From: Bacteroidales bacterium
GTDB lineage: Bacteria > Bacteroidota > Bacteroidia > Bacteroidales > P3
Direction of reading: 5' to 3'
NCBI GenBank assembly: GCA_017522105.1
Contig: JAFXAA010000003.1
Location: 1 to 64,000 of the forward strand
DNA length: 64,000 nucleotides
Part shown: piece by piece, positions 17,241 through 25,535 of the stretch
Position numbering within the stretch: position 1 is the stretch's first letter
How the letters are laid out: each line of letters begins with the position of its first letter
The notes under the pieces: generated by a model
Told to the model about the DNA's origin: nothing
Seen by the model: the letters and a program-made list of their open reading frames with translations, nothing else
The model's database searches: none
Translations under genes and position numbers: made by a program

Positions 17241-17798
17241 CTAACCCTCCTCTTTGGCTTGAATGACGATGGCGGTGTCATAGGCAATGTTGAATGCAAT
17301 TCCTTTGCCGTTCATCAGTGTGCCTTGCACGCTTATGGAGACTTTGCCGTCCGTCACCTTCACCGTCGCCGTACCGCTCGTAAAGGCTGACTCGCTCAGG
17401 CTTTCGCCGTCAAGGAAGCACCAGAAGTTCTGTGGCATGTTCTGGAACTTCAGGTCGAGCACTGGGGCTCCGGCGTTCTCTGTACCGATGCCGACATGGA
17501 ATGTCAGCGTGATGCCTTCGTTGTGCTGGCTGATGTCGTAGGTGCCGTTGTATGCGCTGCTCTCCACGTTGCCGTAGATTGCGAACGAGTGGCTTTCGCC
17601 ATAGCACTCAAAGTCTATCCCGTGAGTGTTCAACGTCGCGTGCCCCGTGCCGGGGTACTTCGTGCCGTCGTACACCAGCTCGTTGCTGTTCACCGTCATG
17701 CTGCTGTCGGCGCTGCCGCTGCTGGATGCATCTTCCTTGCTGCAGCCTGTAGCCATGAGGGCCAGTACAGCAGCTGCCATTGTGAGGATTTTCTTCAT
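17241..17798 (-). CDS. Small lipoprotein, function unknown
   Basis: The 185-residue protein has a signal peptide and the lipobox ATGC (Cys19), then a Ser/Gly-rich linker to about residue 35. The rest alternates short strands and resembles a calycin- or jelly-roll-like beta domain, with no recognisable catalytic motif. It lies 14 bp downstream of sppA in the same orientation and may be co-transcribed. No family was recognised. Confidence 0.7.
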   Translation of the reverse strand: MKKILTMAAAVLALMATGCSKEDASSSGSADSSMTVNSNELVYDGTKYPGTGHATLNTHGIDFECYGESHSFAIYGNVESSAYNGTYDISQHNEGITLTFHVGIGTENAGAPVLDLKFQNMPQNFWCFLDGESLSESAFTSGTATVKVTDGKVSISVQGTLMNGKGIAFNIAYDTAIVIQAKEEG

Positions 17799-17812
17799 GA
17801 TGTGTTAGCGTA

Positions 17813-19630
17813 TCAATAGCTCACCGTCACGAAGGGCAGCCTGGCCTGCAGGCCCTCGCTCTCGCTGACGAAGCGTATGTCCTGCTCCAGACGCGAAAGG
17901 GCTTTCATCTCCTTCTGCATGGCTTTCCAGCGCAGGGCCATGCGCATTTTGGCCATGAGTGTCAGGTCGTCGTCCTGCTCTTCGCCGAAGAGTTCGGCCA
18001 GCTGTGTCCACGTGTCTTTCTCCTCGGGATATTCCTTGACCTTGTAGCTGTCGAGGCCGGCCTTCTCGGCGGCTATGCTGATGGCCAGGTCTATGCCGCC
18101 AAGGGTGTCCACGAGGCCGATGCCCAGTGCGTCGGCACCCGTCCACACGCGTCCGCGCGCAATATTGTGCACCTCGTCGTAGCTCATGTGGCGTCCTTCG
18201 GCCACGCGGCCCACGAACACCTTGTAGAAGTCCTCTACGTTGCGTGTCCACAGCGCCTTCACCGTCGGCGACAGCGGGCGCATGATGCTCAGCCCTGCAG
18301 CGTTGCGGTTGGTGCACACTGTGTCGGTGTGCAGGCCAAGCTTCTGGTTCATCAGTTTGCCGACGTTGGGTATGGTGCCGAACACGCCTATGGAGCCCGT
18401 GATGGTGGTGGGCTGGGCCACGATGACGTCGGCCATGCAGCTCATCTCGTAGCCGGCCGAGGCAGCCAGATCGCCCATGCTCACTATGACAGGCTTCTCG
18501 GCCTTGGCGGCTATGACGGCGTGCGTCATGCTCTCGCTGGCCGTGGCCTGACCGCCGGGCGAGTTGACGCGCAGCACTATGGCCTTCACGTCCTTGTCCT
18601 TTGCGGCCTGCTTGAGGGCCTTCACTATGTCGTCGCCGTAGACGCCCTCGTCGAGCCCTTTGGCCGAGCCGTCAACGACGTTGCCCTCGGCGTAGATGAC
18701 CGCTATGGCGTCCTTGGCCTTGTTGGGCTTGCTCTTGACGTTCTCTGCGTACTTCTCCACGCTCACCATCTTCTTGCCGCCATACTCTTCCTTGAGCATC
18801 TGCTTCACGTCCGCCTCGAAGCAGAGGCTGTCCACCAGGCGCTGCTGGCGTGCACCGTCGGCGAAGAGGCCGCTGAGGTCGTCGGCTATGGTGTTGAGCT
18901 TGGCCACCTCCATGCCGCGGCTGGCGGCAATCTGGGCAGTGGCAGTGCGCCAGATACTGCCTATGTAGGCGCGTATCTGCTCGCGGTTGGCGTCGCTCAT
19001 GTTGGTGCGGGTGTACACTTCGCCGGCGCTCTTGTAGGAGCAGCTCTCGGGTCTGATGAGCTGCATCTCCACGCCGAGCTTGTCAAGCATGTCTTTGTAA
19101 TACATCACTTCGCCGCCCATGCCGCGGAAGTCCATCATGCCGCTGGGGTGCAGACACACCTTGTCGGCCAGCGAGGCCGCGTAGTAGCCACTCTGCGAGT
19201 AGGCCGTGGCGTAGGCCACGATGGGCTTGCCGCTCTCCTTGAAGGCTTGCAGGGCGTCGCGCAGCTCGGTCATCGAGCCCCAGCTGATGGCGCTGGCGCC
19301 CGGGTCGGTGAGGTACAGCGCCGTGATGTGCTTGTCGTCGGCGGCAGCCTTGATGGCATGCACGGCGTCGATGAGACCCACGCTCTTGCCCTCGCCGAAG
19401 GACATGGAGAAGCCGGTGCCCGTGCGGTCGCCGCTGATCTTGCCGAGGTCGACCTTCAGCACCGTGTTGTCACCCACGATGACGGTGCTCTTGCTGTCCA
19501 TCTTGCCCAGCGACACCACCATGGATATCATCATTATCAGCATCAGCAGTCCGCTGACCACCGACACAATCACCACGCCCAGCGCGCTGGCCAGCATAGT
19601 GGCTCCGAAACTTAACGGTTTTCTTTCCAT
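17813..19630 (-). CDS. sppA: Signal peptide peptidase SppA, 67-kDa type
   Basis: SppA (protease IV) degrades cleaved signal peptides in the cytoplasmic membrane. The 605-residue protein has one N-terminal membrane anchor (about 12-40) and two tandem S49 domains. The expected Ser/Lys dyad is visible: Lys200 in SYKSAGEVY of the first domain and Ser391 in DLAASAGYEMS of the second, followed by the TGSIGVFG block. The length matches the long form found in Gram-negative bacteria. It is followed closely by a small lipoprotein gene and preceded by tex in the same direction. Confidence 0.95.
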   Translation of the reverse strand: MERKPLSFGATMLASALGVVIVSVVSGLLMLIMMISMVVSLGKMDSKSTVIVGDNTVLKVDLGKISGDRTGTGFSMSFGEGKSVGLIDAVHAIKAAADDKHITALYLTDPGASAISWGSMTELRDALQAFKESGKPIVAYATAYSQSGYYAASLADKVCLHPSGMMDFRGMGGEVMYYKDMLDKLGVEMQLIRPESCSYKSAGEVYTRTNMSDANREQIRAYIGSIWRTATAQIAASRGMEVAKLNTIADDLSGLFADGARQQRLVDSLCFEADVKQMLKEEYGGKKMVSVEKYAENVKSKPNKAKDAIAVIYAEGNVVDGSAKGLDEGVYGDDIVKALKQAAKDKDVKAIVLRVNSPGGQATASESMTHAVIAAKAEKPVIVSMGDLAASAGYEMSCMADVIVAQPTTITGSIGVFGTIPNVGKLMNQKLGLHTDTVCTNRNAAGLSIMRPLSPTVKALWTRNVEDFYKVFVGRVAEGRHMSYDEVHNIARGRVWTGADALGIGLVDTLGGIDLAISIAAEKAGLDSYKVKEYPEEKDTWTQLAELFGEEQDDDLTLMAKMRMALRWKAMQKEMKALSRLEQDIRFVSESEGLQARLPFVTVSY

Positions 19631-19659
19631 CTTCTAGATATTATTATATTGTATGTAAT

Positions 19660-19690
19660 TCATCATTCATCGTTCATTATTCATCATTCC
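19660..19690. repeat. ATGAATA-type short repeat at the tex 3' end
   Basis: Imperfect ATGATGAATAATGAACGATGA-like units (minus strand) span the tex stop codon, so the last residues MMNNER of Tex are encoded by the repeat. Confidence 0.7.
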
Positions 19691-21787
19691 CTTCAGCGTC
19701 AGGCTTATCCTGTGGCGCCGCAGGTCCACGTCGAGCACCTTCACCTTCAGGTGCTGGTGCAGGTGCACCACCTCGCCGGGGTCTGCCACGCGGCGGTCGG
19801 CCATCTGGCTGATGTGCACAAGGCCGTCCTGGTGCACGCCGATGTCCACGAAGGCCCCGAAGACCGTGATGTTGGTCACTATGCCCGGCAGCACCATGCC
19901 CGCCTGCACGTCCTCTATCTTGCTGACGTTCTTGTCGAACTCAAACACCTCGAACCGCGCCCTGGGGTCGAGGCCCGGCTTCTCCAGCTCGCGCATGATG
20001 TCCTTCAGCGTCGGCATGCCGCAGTCCTCGGTGGCGAAGTCCTCGAGCCGTATCCTGCCGCGCAGCTCCTTGTCCTTCATCAGGGTCTCCACGTCTGTGC
20101 CCACGCTCTGCGCCATGCGCTGCACCAGGGCGTAGCGCTCGGGGTGCACGGCGCTGCGGTCCAGCGGGTTCTTGCTCTCGCGCACGCGCAGGAACCCCGC
20201 GCACTGCTCGTAGGCCTTCTCGCCCAGCCCCTTCACCTTCAGCAGGCTCTGGCGGTCGGCGAAGGCGCCGTTGCGGTTGCGGTGCTCCACTATCTTGTCG
20301 GCCAGTGCGGGCCCTATGCCGCTGACGTAGCTCAACAGCTCGCGGCTGGCAGTGTTCAGCTCCACGCCCACGCTGTTCACGCAGCTCTCCACGGTGTCCG
20401 CCAGGCTCGCGGCCAGCAGCTTCTGGTCCACGTCGTGCTGGTACTGCCCCACGCCGATGCTCTTGGGGTCTATCTTCACCAGCTCGCTCAGCGGGTCCAT
20501 CAGGCGGCGTCCTATGCTCACGGCGCCGCGCACCGTGATGTCGTAGTCCGGGAACTCGCGCCGCGCCACGTCGCTGGCGCTGTAGACGCTGGCCCCCGCC
20601 TCGCTCACGCTTACGGCCACCACCTTGTTCTTGAAGCGGCATCGCTGCACCACCTCCTCGGTCTCCCGGCCGGCGGTGCCGTTGCCTATGGCTATGGCCT
20701 CTATCTCGAAGGCCTCCACCATGGCTTCCAGCTTGCTCACGGCGGCGCGCTCCTCGCGCACCGACGTGAAGGGGTATATCGTCTCGTTGTGCAGCAGCTG
20801 CCCTTGTGCGTCGAGGCACACCACCTTGCAGCCCGTGCGGAAGCCGGGGTCTATGGCCAGCGTGCGCTTCTGTCCCATGGGTGCCGCCAGCAGCAGCTGG
20901 CGCAGGTTGTCGGCGAAGACGCGTATGGCCTCGCGGTCGGCCTTCTCCTTCAGCTGGTTGCGGAATTCGGTCTCTATCGAGGGCTCCACCAGACGCTTGT
21001 AGGCGTCTTCGGCGGCCTGCCGCACCTGGCGCTGGCAGCCGCTGTCGCCGTTCATGTGCTTGGGTTCCAGGGCCGCTATGGCCTCGCTGCTGTCGTCGGG
21101 GCGCACATGCACGCGCAGCACGCCGGCCTCTTCGCCGCGGAAGAGGGCCAGAATGCGGTGCGACGGCGCCTTGCCGATGGGTTCCTTCCAGTCGAGCCAC
21201 GACTCGAACTTGCCCACGCGCTCGTCGTCTTCCTTGACGCCGCGCGCCAGGCCCGACGTCAGCATCGCCTTGCGGCGGAAGATGTTGCGCACGCGGTTGC
21301 GCACGGCGGCGTCCTCGCTCATGCGCTCGGCTATGATGTCGCGCGCACCCTGCAGGTCCTCCTCCGTCCACTCGCCGCTCTCCGCTCTCCACTTGCCGTT
21401 CATGATGCTGTCCGCCAGCGGTTCCAGGCCCTTCTCGATGGCCATGGTGGCGCGTGTGCGGCGCTTGGGGCGGTAGGGGAGGTAGAGGTCTTCGAGGTCG
21501 GTGAGCGTCTCCGCGGCCTCTATCCGGCCGCGCAGCTCGGGCGTCAGCTTTCCCTGCTCCCCGATGCTCTGCAGCACCGCCTCGCGGCGCTTGTCCAGCT
21601 CCTTGAGGCGCACCAGCAGGTCGCGGATGGCGGCAATCTGCACCTCGTTCAGCGAGCCTGTGGCCTCCTTGCGGTAGCGCGCTATGAAGGGCACCGTGGC
21701 CCCCTGCTCCAGCAGTTCTATGGTCTTCTCCACCTGCCGCTGGTTGAGTTCCAGCCGGCTGGCGATGATTGTGGCATGATTACTCAC
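19667..21787 (-). CDS. tex: Tex family transcription accessory / S1 RNA-binding protein
   Basis: Tex is a cytoplasmic nucleic-acid-binding protein linked to transcription and RNA turnover. The 706-residue protein has the helical N-terminal region (EGATVPFIARYRKEATG near 28-45 is diagnostic in form), a YqgF/RNase-H-like domain (TLAIDPGFRTGCK), a helix-hairpin-helix region and a C-terminal S1 domain with VTNITVFGAFVDIGVHQDGL. Residues about 129-142 (MNGKWRAESGEWTE) look like an insertion encoded by a CTCCGCT-type repeat, absent from the usual alignment as I know it. The last six residues are also repeat-derived. Confidence 0.93.
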   Translation of the reverse strand: MSNHATIIASRLELNQRQVEKTIELLEQGATVPFIARYRKEATGSLNEVQIAAIRDLLVRLKELDKRREAVLQSIGEQGKLTPELRGRIEAAETLTDLEDLYLPYRPKRRTRATMAIEKGLEPLADSIMNGKWRAESGEWTEEDLQGARDIIAERMSEDAAVRNRVRNIFRRKAMLTSGLARGVKEDDERVGKFESWLDWKEPIGKAPSHRILALFRGEEAGVLRVHVRPDDSSEAIAALEPKHMNGDSGCQRQVRQAAEDAYKRLVEPSIETEFRNQLKEKADREAIRVFADNLRQLLLAAPMGQKRTLAIDPGFRTGCKVVCLDAQGQLLHNETIYPFTSVREERAAVSKLEAMVEAFEIEAIAIGNGTAGRETEEVVQRCRFKNKVVAVSVSEAGASVYSASDVARREFPDYDITVRGAVSIGRRLMDPLSELVKIDPKSIGVGQYQHDVDQKLLAASLADTVESCVNSVGVELNTASRELLSYVSGIGPALADKIVEHRNRNGAFADRQSLLKVKGLGEKAYEQCAGFLRVRESKNPLDRSAVHPERYALVQRMAQSVGTDVETLMKDKELRGRIRLEDFATEDCGMPTLKDIMRELEKPGLDPRARFEVFEFDKNVSKIEDVQAGMVLPGIVTNITVFGAFVDIGVHQDGLVHISQMADRRVADPGEVVHLHQHLKVKVLDVDLRRHRISLTLKGMMNNER

Positions 21788-21879
21788 CTGTGTTCAAGTT
21801 ATTTATTGGTGTTGGTGACCTTCCGTTGATGAATGCAAATATACAAATATTTATTGTAACGGCCAAATGCAACGCCAAA

Positions 21880-22145
21880 AAATATCCCCTCCGGCTCCCC
21901 TACGGCTCCCCACCGGAGCCCCTACGGCATTTCTTCAGTAGTTCTTCAGTAGTTCTTCAGTCAAACACTGAAATACTACTGAAGAACTACTGAAGAACTA
22001 CTGAAGAAGTGCCGTTGCGGAGGCGACGGAACTACGCCCCTGGGCGGAAGAAGTGCCGTTGCGGAGGCGACGGAACTACGCCCCTGGGCAGAAGAAATGC
22101 CGTAGGGACTCCGTGGCGGAGGGGTGGGGGAGGGGATTTTTCGTC
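21880..22145. repeat. Palindromic element with internal tandem repeats upstream of msrA
   Basis: A roughly 265-bp structure. Outer arms pair AT-rich/CCCCTCC with GGAGGGGATTTTT. A 22-bp arm at 21915-21936 matches the reverse complement of 22091-22112 with one mismatch. Inside, CTTCAGTAGTT units (about 21938-21960) face their complements (ACTACTGAAGA units, about 21977-22008). Two 44-bp direct repeats, 22003-22046 and 22047-22090, differ only at their last base. No ORF is credible here. It resembles a MITE or a composite REP element. Confidence 0.8.
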
Positions 22146-22186
22146 GCCGCAGCGCAATAAAAACTGCGGTGCGCCGTTCTTGGGGC

Positions 22187-22693
22187 ATGGAAAAGACGAT
22201 ATACCTTGCCGCCGGGTGCTTCTGGGGGGCGCAGCACTACCTGAAGCAGATACGCGGCGTGACGGCGACGATGACGGGTTTCGCCAACGGGAAAAGTACG
22301 GCGGCGGTCACCTATGAGGAGGTCTACACCGACCGCACGGGCTATGCCGAGACGGTGCGTGTGGACTATGACCCCGAGGTGTTGTCCCTGCGCAAGCTGC
22401 TGAAGCTCTATTTCTTGAGTATCGAGCCGACGAGTGTCAACCGGCAGGGCGAGGACAGGGGCACGCGCTACCGCACGGGCATATACTATGTGGATCCGGA
22501 GGACTGCGGCACCATTGCCGACGTGATGCGCGAGGAGCAGGCGGGCTACAGCGCCCCGCTGGCTGTGGAGGTGGAGCCGCTGGCGGTGTTCCATCCGGCC
22601 GACGAGAGCCACCAGGACTATCTGGACAAGCACCCCGACGGCTATTGCCATCTGCCGCAGGCGCTCTTCGAGGCTGCTCGCCACGCCAATTAA
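22187..22693 (+). CDS. msrA: Peptide methionine sulfoxide reductase MsrA
   Basis: MsrA reduces methionine-S-sulfoxide in oxidised proteins. The 168-residue protein starts MEKTIYLAAGCFWG, with the catalytic Cys11 in GCFWG, and shows the family blocks VTYEEVYTDRTGYAETV, TSVNRQGEDRGTRYRTGIYY and DESHQDYL. I chose the ATG at 22187 because it places the catalytic motif at the normal distance; an upstream in-frame GTG at 22124 lies inside the repeat element. The C-terminus is short and has no resolving-Cys motif that I can see. Confidence 0.95.
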   Translation: MEKTIYLAAGCFWGAQHYLKQIRGVTATMTGFANGKSTAAVTYEEVYTDRTGYAETVRVDYDPEVLSLRKLLKLYFLSIEPTSVNRQGEDRGTRYRTGIYYVDPEDCGTIADVMREEQAGYSAPLAVEVEPLAVFHPADESHQDYLDKHPDGYCHLPQALFEAARHAN

Positions 22694-22695
22694 TT

Positions 22696-22725
22696 TTTGC
22701 CATTTAGAAAAAAGTTGTATCTTTG
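22696..22725 (+). promoter_or_regulatory. Promoter of tRNA-Leu and downstream operon
   Basis: TTTG at 22696-22699 and TATCTTTG at 22718-22725, 18 bp apart, form a near-perfect Bacteroidota promoter. The tRNA begins about 65 bp downstream. Confidence 0.85.
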
Positions 22726-22790
22726 CAGTTACAACCATTGACGGCGGCATGGCTTATGTGCCCAACAATCAATGTGTAACGAGAGAAGAA

Positions 22791-22872
22791 GCGGATATGG
22801 CGTAATTGGTAGCCGCGCAAGACTTAGGATCTTGTCCCGCGAGGGGTGGGGGTTCGAGCCCCCCTATCCGCA
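22791..22872 (+). tRNA. tRNA-Leu(UAG)
   Basis: A cloverleaf is readable: acceptor arms GCGGATA (22791-22797) and TATCCGC (22865-22871), anticodon stem CAAGA/TCTTG with loop CTTAGGA and anticodon TAG at 22825-22827, a long variable arm as expected for a class II leucine tRNA, and the T-loop TTCGAGC. The CCA end is not encoded. The next gene starts 22 bp later. Confidence 0.96.
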
Positions 22873-22894
22873 CAGGAAAAACAGGAGTTGACAG

Positions 22895-24199
22895 GTGAAA
22901 GTCGACAGAACATACAACGGCATTGCTGCAGCGCTCGGGCGCATGCTGGTGCTGGCGTTGTGTGTTTTTTTTGTCGCGCGGGCGCACGCAAGTTATATTG
23001 TGGTGCCGATGGATGATGTGCAGAAGAACCATCTGAAGGCTTACGGCGTGGCCTACTGGGTCTTGCAGCGCGAGGCCGAGGTGACGTGGCTGCTCAACTA
23101 CCGTGGCGGAGCCTTCATGACCAAGTATGCCGAGGGTATAGAGCGTGAATGCCGCCTGCGGGGGGTGACGTGCGAGGTGATTGCCGACGGGCAGAGCAGC
23201 GCCATATTGAGCCATATTGCCGAGCCGGCGGTGAACATGGACGCCGTGCGTCTGCACAAGGCACCCAAGATTGCCGTCTATTCGCCCAAGAACAAGCTGC
23301 CGTGGGACGACGCGGTGACGCTGGTGCTGACCTACGCCGAGATACCCTACGACGTGGTCTACGACGAGGAGGTGATGGGCGGCGTGCTGCCCACCTACGA
23401 CTGGCTGCACCTGCACCACGAGGACTTCACGGGCCAGTACGGCAAGTTCTGGGCCAACTACCGCGGACAGCAGTGGTACATCGAGGATGTGCGCAGCCAG
23501 GAGGCTATGGCCCACAAGCTGGGCTTCAGCAAGGTGAGCCAGTTGAAGCTCGCCGTGGCCCACAAGATAAGGGACTTCGTCATGGGCGGCGGATTCCTCT
23601 TCGCCATGTGCTCGGCGCCCGACAGCTATGACGTGGCCCTGGCCGCCGAGGGGGTGGACATCTGTGCCGAGATGTTCGACGGCGACCCCATGGAGCCGCG
23701 CGCCCAGGACCGCCTTGACTACAGCAAGTGTTTTGCCTTCAAGGATTTCCGCATCAGTGTCAACCCTGCGGAATATGAGATATCGACCATCGACATTGAC
23801 GACCGTCAGCGGCAGCGCCAGGTGAACGAGAAGAACGACTTTTTCGTGCTTTTCGACTTCTCGGCCAAGTGGGACTGGGTGCCCACGATGCTCACGCAGA
23901 ACCATACGCGCGTGGTGCACGGCTTCATGGGCCAGACCACGGCCTTCCGCAGCCAGTATGTGAAGACTTCGTGCGTGGTGCTGGGCGACAACAAGGAGCT
24001 GGGCGAGGTGCGTTACCTGCACGGCGAGTACGGCAAGGGCACCTGGACTTTCCTCGGCGGACACGACCCCGAGGACTACCGCCACTTTGTGGGCGACCCG
24101 CCGACGGACCTTTCGCTCTATCCCAACTCGCCGGGCTACCGTCTTATACTGAACAACATCCTCTTCCCGGCGGCAAAGAAAGAGAAGCACAAGACGTGA
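22895..24199 (+). CDS. Conserved exported Bacteroidota protein of unknown function
   Basis: The 434-residue protein has an N-terminal signal segment and a mature region starting near ASYIVVPMDD. Conserved-looking blocks are NHLKAYGVAYW, WLLNYRGGAFM, IAVYSPKNKLPWDDAVTLVL, YDWLHLHHEDFTGQYG, and HGEYGKGTWTFLGGHDPEDY. I recall very similar Bacteroidota proteins carrying the label asparagine synthetase B in databases, but I see no amidotransferase or PPi-loop motif, so that name should not be trusted. The LHHEDF and GGHDPED segments could form a metal or substrate site. The start is uncertain: GTG at 22895 or ATG at 22943, both giving an export signal. It heads a four-gene run ending with a C10 peptidase. 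Confidence 0.75.
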   Translation: MKVDRTYNGIAAALGRMLVLALCVFFVARAHASYIVVPMDDVQKNHLKAYGVAYWVLQREAEVTWLLNYRGGAFMTKYAEGIERECRLRGVTCEVIADGQSSAILSHIAEPAVNMDAVRLHKAPKIAVYSPKNKLPWDDAVTLVLTYAEIPYDVVYDEEVMGGVLPTYDWLHLHHEDFTGQYGKFWANYRGQQWYIEDVRSQEAMAHKLGFSKVSQLKLAVAHKIRDFVMGGGFLFAMCSAPDSYDVALAAEGVDICAEMFDGDPMEPRAQDRLDYSKCFAFKDFRISVNPAEYEISTIDIDDRQRQRQVNEKNDFFVLFDFSAKWDWVPTMLTQNHTRVVHGFMGQTTAFRSQYVKTSCVVLGDNKELGEVRYLHGEYGKGTWTFLGGHDPEDYRHFVGDPPTDLSLYPNSPGYRLILNNILFPAAKKEKHKT

Positions 24200-24253
24200 T
24201 GAGAATTGAAGAATGAAGAATGGATACCAGTCACTAATCACCAATCACCGACA

Positions 24254-25531
24254 ATGAAACAGACAGCACTATACATCCTGCTAACACTTGCCACCATGAC
24301 TGTGGCAGCGCAGAACGGAGCGTGGGTGGTCTACGACACCAAGAGCTCCGACATCGTGAGTAACAACGTATCGGCCCTGGCCACCGACAGCAAGGGCGTG
24401 TGGGTGGGCTCCTACCAGGGCCTGAGCCGCCTCAATGGTGGCACGTGGACGGACTACTCGATGTTCAATGAAAAACTGAAGAACCAGTCGGTGAACTGCC
24501 TTATGGTGGACGGCCGCGGAGTGGTGTGGATAGGCACTGACGACTACGGTGTCATTGAGTTCGACGGCACCCATTGGACCGAGTACAGCGAGGAGACACG
24601 CCGCCTGAAGATGAAGTTTGTCAAGGAGATCGTGCAGGACAAGGACGGCGTCTTCTGGATAGGCGTCACGCTGGGCGGCCTGGTGCGTTTCGACGGCTAC
24701 ACGTGGGAGAAGTACACGCCAGACGACTGCGACCTGCTGAGCGACTTTGTGCTCGACCTGGCCGTGGACCGCGCCAACCGCAAGTGGATCACCACCAATG
24801 GCGGTGTGAGCGTGTACAACGACCGCCGCTGGGTGAACTACACTGTGGACAACTCCGGCCTGCCGGACAACATAGTGCCGGCCATAGCCATCGACGACAA
24901 CAACGTCAAGTGGTTCGGCACGCTGAACGGCCTCTGCTCCTTCGACGGCGAGGAGTGGCTCACATGGAACACCTCCAACAGCCCGCTGCCCTCCAACCAG
25001 GTGAACGACATAGCCATTGACGACGACGGCCTGCTGTGGATAGGTACCAGCGCCGGCGTGGCTGTCTTCGACGGCAAGGACGGTTGGGTGGTATTCACGT
25101 CGAAGAACAGCCCTCTGCCCGCAGGCAACATCTACAAGGTGGCCAACGACAACAGGGGCAACCACTGGTTTGGCAACGACAGCAAGGGCGTGGCGAGGCT
25201 GAGCGGCTTCAGAATGCCCTCGAAGGAGGTGCCTGTGGTGAGGCGCGAGGAGCGCAGCGAACAGAGAACCGGCAGGGAGGATCCCGGCGTGGGCAAGGGC
25301 GAGGAACGGGTGCGCATCAACCCCCACCTTCAGGACGGCTACATCACCATCACCATGGAGAGCTCGCACGCAGTGGTCACCTTCACCAACAGCAACGGCA
25401 AGGTGGTGAAGACCATCACGAACTACAGGAACAACCAGCGCATACCGATCAGCAGGATGTCGAGGGGCATGTATGTAGTGGGTGTCAAGACTGCACGCGG
25501 AGAGAAGAAGATAAAATTTAACCTCAAATAA
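24254..25531 (+). CDS. Exported beta-propeller protein with Reg_prop-like repeats
   Basis: With the ATG at 24254 the protein has 425 residues and a signal peptide ending TVAAQN. Residues about 30-320 hold seven or so repeats of the form NxVxxLAxDxxGxxWIGTxxGLxxFDGxxW, the two-component-regulator propeller pattern, so it should fold as a beta-propeller. The tail (about 345-425) contains a beta-rich segment with NGKVVKTI and MSRGMYVVGVK that resembles a type IX-like C-terminal domain, though weakly. There is no kinase or DNA-binding domain. It sits 4 bp before dsbD. Confidence 0.8.
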   Translation: MKQTALYILLTLATMTVAAQNGAWVVYDTKSSDIVSNNVSALATDSKGVWVGSYQGLSRLNGGTWTDYSMFNEKLKNQSVNCLMVDGRGVVWIGTDDYGVIEFDGTHWTEYSEETRRLKMKFVKEIVQDKDGVFWIGVTLGGLVRFDGYTWEKYTPDDCDLLSDFVLDLAVDRANRKWITTNGGVSVYNDRRWVNYTVDNSGLPDNIVPAIAIDDNNVKWFGTLNGLCSFDGEEWLTWNTSNSPLPSNQVNDIAIDDDGLLWIGTSAGVAVFDGKDGWVVFTSKNSPLPAGNIYKVANDNRGNHWFGNDSKGVARLSGFRMPSKEVPVVRREERSEQRTGREDPGVGKGEERVRINPHLQDGYITITMESSHAVVTFTNSNGKVVKTITNYRNNQRIPISRMSRGMYVVGVKTARGEKKIKFNLK

Positions 25532-25535
25532 GGCC

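Noticed and set aside
22124-22186. Extended N-terminus for MsrA
   Set aside because: The extension would be encoded by the palindromic element and would place the catalytic GCFWG motif unusually far from the start.
22895-24199. Naming this gene asparagine synthetase B
   Set aside because: The protein is exported and shows no glutaminase N-terminal Cys or synthetase ATP-binding motif, so the inherited label is not supported by the sequence.
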